A stretch of 7,638 nucleotides of DNA from an uncultured Varibaculum sp. GTDB taxonomy: Bacteria > Actinomycetota > Actinomycetes > Actinomycetales > Actinomycetaceae. The stretch's first letter is position 1, and the number at the start of each line of letters is the position of its first letter. This document shows, in pieces, positions 1-6,700 of the stretch. The notes beneath the pieces are model-generated. The model was not told where the DNA came from and searched no databases. It saw only the letters and a list, made by a program, of their open reading frames with translations. The translations under genes were made by a program, and so were the position numbers. The stretch is from NCBI GenBank assembly GCA_947253735.1, contig CAMYAU010000075.1, positions 1 to 7,638 of the forward strand. Reading direction: 5' to 3'.

Positions 1-539
1 CCGTTCTTGGGATAAACGGTCACGGTATCCATCCAAGTTCCGTTATCTTTATCGGTCATTGGAACCAGGATAAGTGCTGGAAGTGCTGACTGATATCCGT
101 CAGGAGAAACTGTCTGGGTCAGTTTGTAGAGACCCGGCTTTACCGTAAAAGAAGTCTTGCCTTCAGTAAGTTCTTGTTCTAGCGCAGTAAAAGTAGGATC
201 TACCGTAAAGGTATCCACAGTAGCCTTAGTAGCAGCATTGTAACCTGCAGTGGTATTTACTTCGTATTTACCTTTTTCTAGCTTAAACTTACCCGAAGGT
301 AGTTTATTTGCATCCTGGAAATGGTTATCTTTGCCGTCGGTTTTGGACTTATCGCCCTTTCCGTCTTCATTGGTTTGCGGCCAAACATTGATTTTATAAT
401 CTTTGTTCATATCAAAGCCGGTAGCAGGCTCAGCGCTAGCACTGGGAGCGCCGACTGAAACCAAACCTAGGGCAGCCATGCCCAAGGCGGCGGCTAATGC
501 CATCCCCCTCCGAACAAATTTCTTAGTGTTGGAAAACAT
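1..539 (-). CDS. LPXTG-type major shaft pilin (SpaH/FimP/FimA-like), N-terminal part, cut by window edge
   Basis: The window holds the first 179 codons of a surface pilin that class C sortase would polymerise into the pilus shaft. Residues 1-36 form a Sec signal peptide: basic start (MFSNTKKFVRRG), Ala/Leu/Gly-rich core, and a likely cut after Ala-Ser-Ala36 before Glu-Pro. Mature residues 37-165 look like the N-terminal pilin domain and end in the family signature GLYKLTQTVSPDGY followed by a LVPMTD strand. Residues 169-178 read WMDTVTVYPK, a full match to the pilin motif WxxxVxVYPK. By family knowledge Lys178 is the nucleophile joined to the Thr of the next subunit's LPXTG. The ATG start is preceded by GAGGT, and Met13 is less likely because it would remove the basic N-region. 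Shaft pilins are usually about 500 aa, so the CnaB domains and LPXTG lie beyond the edge. The gene follows the giant tip adhesin on the same strand after a 200-bp gap. Family assignment is firm; gene name and species are not. Confidence 0.93.
   Translation of the reverse strand, partial: MFSNTKKFVRRGMALAAALGMAALGLVSVGAPSASAEPATGFDMNKDYKINVWPQTNEDGKGDKSKTDGKDNHFQDANKLPSGKFKLEKGKYEVNTTAGYNAATKATVDTFTVDPTFTALEQELTEGKTSFTVKPGLYKLTQTVSPDGYQSALPALILVPMTDKDNGTWMDTVTVYPKN
6..35 (-). other. Pilin motif WxxxVxVYPK with polymerising lysine
   Basis: Residues 169-178 are W-M-D-T-V-T-V-Y-P-K, and Asn179 follows. The aromatic, the two valines and Tyr-Pro-Lys all sit at the spacing known for shaft pilins of Corynebacterium and Actinomyces. 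In that family the lysine side chain forms the inter-subunit isopeptide bond made by class C sortase. Its presence marks this gene, and not the upstream giant one, as the shaft subunit. Confidence 0.92.
432..539 (-). other. Signal peptide of shaft pilin
   Basis: Residues 1-36 have a basic N-region (K6, K7, R10, R11), a hydrophobic Ala/Leu/Gly core (about residues 13-29) and an A-S-A cleavage site before Glu37. The cut position is read by eye. The tip protein ends its signal in the same style, Ala-Gln-Ala before Glu-Pro. Confidence 0.88.
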
Positions 540-543
540 TTTT

Positions 544-548
544 ACCTC
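544..548 (-). promoter_or_regulatory. Ribosome binding site of shaft pilin (GAGGT)
   Basis: GAGGT on the minus strand is followed by AAAA and then the ATG at 539. The four-base gap is shorter than ideal, but no better site is near Met1 and none is obvious before Met13, so it decides the start in favour of position 539. Confidence 0.7.
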
Positions 549-561
549 ATTTATGTTTTTC

Positions 562-590
562 TTTTTATTTACGTTGGAAAATTTTCTGAA
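562..590 (-). promoter_or_regulatory. Candidate promoter for shaft pilin gene
   Basis: In the AT-rich strip before the pilin, the minus strand reads TTCAGA (590-585, 4 of 6 to TTGACA), a 17-base spacer, then TAAAAA (567-562, 4 of 6 to TATAAT). Transcription would start near 555, leaving a short leader with the GAGGT site. A separate promoter would fit the need for many more shaft than tip subunits. Such matches are common in AT-rich DNA, so this is only a candidate. Confidence 0.3.
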
Positions 591-617
591 TTTATTTGTT
601 TAAGATCTTTGCCCGTT

Positions 618-637
618 ACCCCCTGTGAACCCGGGGT
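618..637 (-). repeat. Weak inverted repeat ACCCC-N10-GGGGT
   Basis: Five GC-rich pairs close a ten-base loop between the 648-664 inverted repeat and the A-rich pilin leader. It could form a weak RNA hairpin, but it lacks a U-run and may be chance in a GC-rich stretch. Confidence 0.25.
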
Positions 638-647
638 CGCTACCGGA

Positions 648-664
648 GTGAAATAATCTTTCAC
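648..664. repeat. Perfect inverted repeat GTGAAA-N5-TTTCAC
   Basis: A six-base perfect inverted repeat with five-base spacer (TAATC) sits mid-way in the tip-shaft gap. Its size and symmetry would suit either a small RNA hairpin or a dimeric-regulator binding site upstream of the pilin promoter candidate. No regulator family is recognised from it. Confidence 0.4.
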
Positions 665-700
665 GAGCTAAAGACTGTCTCCAGGCGGCAAGCATCCATC

Positions 701-729
701 CCGCGGGTAAGCGTGGCAGGCACGCGCGG
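701..729 (-). promoter_or_regulatory. Bulged stem-loop just after the tip gene stop codon
   Basis: CCGC (701-704) can pair with GCGG (726-729), and GCGTG (711-715) with CACGC (721-725). This gives nine GC-rich pairs with a five-base loop and a six-base bulge (705-710). It begins 10 bases past the tip gene TGA. No U-run follows on the transcript, so it does not look like a standard intrinsic terminator. Partial termination, pausing or mRNA 3'-end protection are possible roles. Confidence 0.45.
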
Positions 730-739
730 TGAATTATTT

Positions 740-3700
740 TCATTCGCGCCTCCTATGCCACATCACGGCTGCCGAAGCGGCCACCAGGGAGATTCCCACT
801 AGCCACAACCAGGGCAAATATCCACCAGTGAGGGGGAGACTTCCAAAGTTTACGTCCGCTAATTCAATCTGCCAGGCCTTGACCTGATCGGTTGGCGCAT
901 AAGCAGCAACTAGACCTGAACTGCCGGTGTCCTCACTGAGGGTAACCTTGGTGTCTTGCGCAGCATCTTGGTTAGCGGGATCTAGGGCGATGTCGAACTT
1001 CCAGCTGAAGGGGAACCTTTCGCCCGCATTATTCCCGGCGTTGGTGTTCCCCATTAGGTAGGTACCCGGAGCCAGTTCAGTCTTCGATTCATACACGCCA
1101 GGTTTACCCTCAACTTCCACCAAATCTATTTTCTCCCCAGGGTCTACTGACCGATTCTGGGCGGCTCCCCCGGCCTTTACTGCATACAGGGAGAAGGTAG
1201 CATCGGTCACGACCTGTCCCTGAGGAGACCTCGCCTTATAGATACGTACCTTGGTGCCGTTGCTGTAAACCGTGTACAGCACCACGCCCTGTTTAACAGT
1301 TTGGGATTCAGTTTCACCTGTCTGATTTGGATCCTTGGGCTTTGGCCCCAAAGTAATCTTAAATTTGCCCTTGTCCGGATCCTTATCTTTAACCTGAAGC
1401 GCAGGCTTAGGGGTGACTTTCGAGAAGTCCGTGGAATCCTCTAGGACGGTTCCTAACTTATCTACGTTCCAAGGAACCCAATTGCCGGCAACTTTCAGGT
1501 ACGGCTTCGCCGAGGTATCCGGTTTGGTGCCAGTTACCTCGCAAACACTGCCCACCGGTACTGGCGGAAGCCACACGAAAGAGCCACGTTCTCCTTCTCG
1601 GGTGCTGCCAGTTACAGGTGCATACCCCGCGTTAGGCTTCGGCAAGTCACTCGGGTAGGTACAGGTGTAATCGTACTTGTAGGTGGTACTTTCCGGCAGG
1701 ACCTCGTCGCGGCGATCACCCTTTACTGCGGTACCGATCTGATATTGATCAAAAGGCACCAGATAGAAGTCCTCGAAAGTAACAGTGGTTTCTTCCCGGC
1801 CTTCAGAATCTAATTCCAGCATTGGCCATGCAACCTGTAGTTCCTTGGGACTTAACATCCTGCCCTCTTCGACTTTTACGGGTGTGGCGCTGCCCGTGGC
1901 AATCTTTGCATTCGGGTTCAACAGTACTTTCGGGTGGTTAGCAATCGGATCTTTTCCGCTCTTATTTTCATGCCAAATCTTGCAGGTAGAGGTAGCGGGC
2001 ACGAAAGAGCCCCCTCCGCCCTCGCCTGAAAGCAAGGTAACCTCACCATCAACGGGTAGTTCCTTAATCTCCGTAGAGTTGTCGTAAACCTTAAGTTTCT
2101 TCGTGTCGGGATCTACCAAATACTTGTCGGTGCATTCGTAATGTACCGTGTAGCCAAGTTCCTGCTTATCTATCAGGGCTTGGCCAACAGACATTGCCGA
2201 GGGCGCATTGTTCTTCCGCACTACTTGCGCAACTTTTAGCTTTGCAGCCGGGCGATCCAACTTGTTTTCGATAGTGAAAACAGATTGTTTCTGTTGCCGA
2301 TTAGTATCAACCCCAACGAGAGCGGGATCAACGATAAAGCCCAGGATTTCCTTTTCGGTATCCTTCTTTTTTAGTTCCTTATTTTCCTTCTTGTAGTTAA
2401 ATAAAGCGCTCAAACCATCCGCACCGGAAGTTTGCGTGGGTTGAGATGCCTCCTTGGCAATTTCGGTAGTCACCTGCGCATCTAATTCTGGGAATTTTTC
2501 TTCGGCTAGCACACAACGATAGCCCACCGGAATCATTTGGCTTCCGATAGCATCCTTCCATTCCCCGGAGCCAGGGGCGGTTTCCTCGAAGGTCAAGGCT
2601 ACGTTAATAATCTGTGCGGCAACTGCTTCTTCGAAGGCTGCCTCTTGATCCGCTGCATCGCCCCCGATTAGCGGTGGAGGCGCGCAGTAGAGACGCGCGT
2701 TAAAGTTCTTACTTTTAGTTAAAGGCGCCCCATTACCTGTGTTCTTTAGGCTTACCCGCACCTGGGTTTTTTCGAAGGTGTAGTTATTCCACGGAACCAT
2801 AGTGCCAGCAAAGTTCTCTGGCAAGGTGTCGGGGATTATCGGGTTAACCCGATTGCCTTGAGCATCCTTTGCATCAACGTTGCCGTAGCCGGCTTTGTAG
2901 ATATTGTTCCGAGTCGGGTGATCACGTGGCAAGAGTACCTGCGCTTTAACCGTGTCTCCCTCGTTTGCGGGACGACACTTATCGGAAGCAGCTTCACACA
3001 TGCTTGCTGGTTCCCGAGAGCGGTAACCGGGAGTGATTTCCCAATAGTGATGCAAAATAGTTTGATCTACCTGAGCATCCTGCTGATCCTCTTCAACAGT
3101 ACAAATCGCACCGGCCGGCAGGGCATCGATCACATGCCATTCACCCTGTTGGAAACGCCCCATTTGAGTACTAGCAGTGGGTTTTAGATCCTGCAATCGG
3201 GCCTTCAGATCAGCACCAAATGTGGCCTGGGCATCAGCGTTAACATCGATCTCGCGGGGAGCAGGAATGGGAATCGACTTCCCATTTAGACTGCAACTCC
3301 AGTTCATCTTGAACTGTTTTTTACCAGAGATAATGGCTACCCCTTCGCCACCGACCTTCTTTTTAAAGTTGAAAGAAGCCAGTTGTAAGCGGTAGTCACG
3401 GTTCAAAGTAATATCTTGCTGACCAACAGTTTTCCACTGGTAACTGTATTTATCGGCGCTGGCTGTTCCGTTGGCACCCTTCCAAGCCGGAGCTTGCAGG
3501 GTAGTGCCGGGGATCTTCAACGCAGACTCGTAAGTTGTCGCCGTACAATCCCAATTGGCAGGTAACTCCATGGAGGTTGGAGTACCCCCATTTGCAAGTT
3601 CGGGAGAAAATGTCGCCTCAGATTTTACTGTGCCATTGGTGTACTCACATTTAACCTCAAGGGGAACCTTGGCACTATCAGCGTCATTAGGCGCAATTCC

Positions 3701-6700
3701 AAGGACTGCTTTGCGCCATTCCTCTGGAACATTAATTCGGTCATTGACTGCGGTAGCGGCGGCGTTCTTGGAGGTCCACATACTGGAGTTGGAGATGAAG
3801 TTCACCGTGTTTGTCTTGGCCTTAGCCCATAGGCGTATAACAATGTTTGCACTGTTAGTGCCGACAGGGGCAGTAAATTGAGAATCAATCGGGCTGTTAG
3901 CTGCGTGCTCTAGATCATCCTGATTTGACCACTTCCATTCTATTCTGCCATCAAGATCAGCAAGATCAGCTTTCAGTTTACAAGTTGCACCTTCAGCAAT
4001 GGTGGCTGAGGGAACGGTAGCGCTGTTTCCATCTTTCAGATCGATTTTTATGGGTATGCTGGTCGCGTTGCCTCCATCTTTTTCACACTCGACCGTCGCA
4101 TCCAGAGAATCAGGAATCTTCAGAGCATCATACTGAGGACGAGATTTCATCAGACCCTGTACCGAAATTTCTCCCGCTTTAGGAAGCGAATAAGTGGTAG
4201 TCAAATTAGCGGTAGCGCCACTGTCGCCAATCGTAACGGTCTGCGGAGGAGCAGTGTACTTCACTCCCAGTCCGTCAATATTTTGCGGAAGAGACTGTAC
4301 GGTACATTCAGAGCCTACCGGTAATTGTTCACCTTGTTGAGACAGGGACTTAGAAGTATTTTCGGTGCCGTTGGCAGAGATATCTAACTCTTTGGTTACC
4401 TGACCAGACTCTCCTGGTAGCTGGCAGGACACCGTAACCTTATTATCCTTAGATTTTATGGCGTTCTGCTTGACGGAATCCGGTTGGGGATTTCCCCAGG
4501 CTATCCGATGATTTACAGTCAGGTCAGCCAGCTTATAGCTAAGTTTGTTTTCGATAGAGATAGGAGTTTCTATCGTAGTGTCGGTTATGGTGGTGCTGAC
4601 CGTAGCCGGCAGCGTCAGCTGAGCGAGTGGCACGACACGGGGAGCCCGTAATGCATCCTCATTAAGGTCACAATTAAGTCCGGCAGGGACGTTTTCAACC
4701 AATTTTGATTCGGTGCTTTTAACGAAAAAACTGTAAGCATCTTGACCGTGATTCGGCACCGTAACATTCACATCCGGGTCTTTACAGGTCAGATTCATGG
4801 GGAACTCTTGCCCTATGCCCTGGGCAGCCGCCTCGCCACTGAGTTTTTTAGTCACCCGCAATTTACCCTGCAGGCGCTGTAAATCCTCGGTTATGTTAAT
4901 AACGTTTTTACCCGGAGAGTGTACCCAGAAGTAGTTGTTCCTACAGTTTTTCGCCCTGCTGGCTGGAAGCTTTGTTTTAGCGTCCTCCGCACAGACATTG
5001 GAATTATAGGTGTCCTTAGTAATCACACCCGGAATATTTACCGAATTGCCCAGCACTTCGTCAGGCTCACCAGCTTTCTCACTGGCGGGCGGATTAGTAG
5101 AGAACAAACAGTGCGCTCCTACCGGCCAAGTATCATTTCCGTTTTTATCTTTTCCTAGGACTAACTCCGCACTGCCATCGGTCTTTACCCCCACCCAGGT
5201 AGCTCCTACGTAGCCAGGGTAACTACCCAAGTTCAGATCCGGAATTTCTGGAGGCTTAGTGGGATCAGGCATGAAGCGACAGTTGTAGTACAACGGTACT
5301 TTATGCGGCAGTTTCTGTTTCCTAATTCTTTCTGCCAAAGCAGGATCGCTCTTCGAGTTAGAGAATCGTAAGGTAACCCGGATAGAAGCTCGTAGCGAAT
5401 TATAGAAAGTTTTGGATTCCAGCAGCGAATTCTCAATAGTGCTGGTCTTGGGATCATGAAGTTTAATTCTGCCCACAATCTTATTGCTGACCGACTGCTT
5501 ACCTTCAGGATCCTTCCCTTTTTCCGTCTTGTCTAAATCAAAATTGGTTCCTTTAAAGTCACTCTTGGAAGTGAAAATGGCATTAGCGGTAGCATAACTG
5601 TATTTTTGGGGCAGAGTTATAGTCTCCTTAATAATGCATTTTGTACCTACTGGAAGCGCTTTATTTGCGGTTATATCAATCGGATCCAGATAAGCTACAA
5701 CGTTTAGCCCATGAACCTCTTGTTTTTTAGTGCCGCTAGCAAGAACAGCATCAGGATCATAGGCCTTGGGGTCTGTACATTCCCAGGTATATTCAAATTT
5801 GGCCCCATCACCCCGGTCATACTTCCCTTTATTGGGATAGCCTCCAATCTCGTAGCGAATCTGCTCATTAAGCACTCTAGCTTCTTTTTGGAAAGTCATC
5901 TTTTGTAGAGGGCGAGAATAAGTAGCGCACTTGATAGAGAAGTAATCAGAAATTTGCTGCTTACTAATTTTAAAACCGGCCGGCTTTTTTGGGTTTAACG
6001 GATCATACGGTATTTCCTCGGGTTCAAATACTACAGACCCGCCACCACTGCTTCTGTCAAGAGCCTGGCAGCGTACTGCCTTCCCTTTTAGATTCGTGTG
6101 CTGATATTCAGCTGTTTCGCGGGGAAAGGTCACCTCTACCCCGCCAGTCATCTTTGCTTTAGTAAGGCTGATAACCGTTCGCCCATCTTTACCGGTGAGG
6201 TGATTCTGTGAGGGCTGACCATCCAGGGGTTTGAAATGGATTTTTTGGCCAACATTAGGTTTCACATAGCGAAAATCCCCATCTACCAGATCTGAGGTTA
6301 GTGAAAAGTGGGTATCCTCCCACATCCAGCGACTAAGGCTTGCTTTGAAGGTACCGTTAGCGATGCCATCTCTGGCGGGGTTTCTATAATAGTTTCCGCC
6401 TGGATAGGAGAAATGACCGTTGGGCGTGCGGGCGCTATCCGAGGGAAAAGGAATGTACTGATAGTTTTTAGTAGCTTTTTTGTAATCTTCAACCCCAGTT
6501 AAGGCGCGTAGGAACATATGGCGGGTAGATTCGCCGCCTCCGGTTGCATTAGGAAACCTATCAACCCAGTCCCCCATACCCATCGTGCGAATATCGGCTC
6601 CCAATCCACGAATCATGCGAGCCACATCTAGCATCCCGGCGCGACCCGGATTTCTTTCTAAAGGCAGGCCACTCCACAGGCAATGATGTAGAAAATCAGA

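Larger units (their letters stand above)
540..739 (-). other. Intergenic region between tip adhesin and shaft pilin genes
   Basis: This 200-bp stretch holds no credible gene. In the direction of transcription it is GC-rich and stem-loop-prone just after the tip gene's TGA stop (739-611), then changes sharply to an A-rich leader (610-540) before the pilin ATG. A classic intrinsic terminator (strong hairpin plus U-run) is not seen, so read-through from tip gene to shaft gene is possible, with the hairpins perhaps acting as attenuators or processing sites. A small palindrome, GAAAATTTTC, lies at 577-586. Confidence 0.75.

Noticed and set aside
403..603. Plus-strand open frame of 66 codons over the pilin start and leader
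   Set aside because: It runs antisense to the pilin signal peptide and leader. The protein is low-complexity Phe/Leu read from the A-rich leader, with no credible ribosome site or family signal.
711..725. GCGTG-GCAGG-CACGC hairpin as an intrinsic terminator of the tip gene
   Set aside because: Only five pairs by itself and no U-run follows on the transcript strand. It is reported instead as part of a bulged stem-loop of unknown role.
1715..1723. Lys-Gly-Asp (residues 1948-1950) as an integrin-binding motif
   Set aside because: A three-residue match in a 2274-residue protein is expected by chance, and nothing around it suggests an exposed binding loop.
1413..5478. Several open frames of 60-110 codons on the plus strand, and one in another minus-strand frame, inside the giant gene
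   Set aside because: They are shadows of the long minus-strand reading frame, which has a coherent domain order from signal peptide to LPXTG. None shows family motifs or a supported start.
2360..6485. Runs of six A or T inside the tip gene (for example near 2366, 2766, 4725, 5984, 6240 and 6475) as possible slippage sites
   Set aside because: Six-base runs are common at this base composition and are too short to be convincing hypermutable tracts. The frame is intact across all of them.
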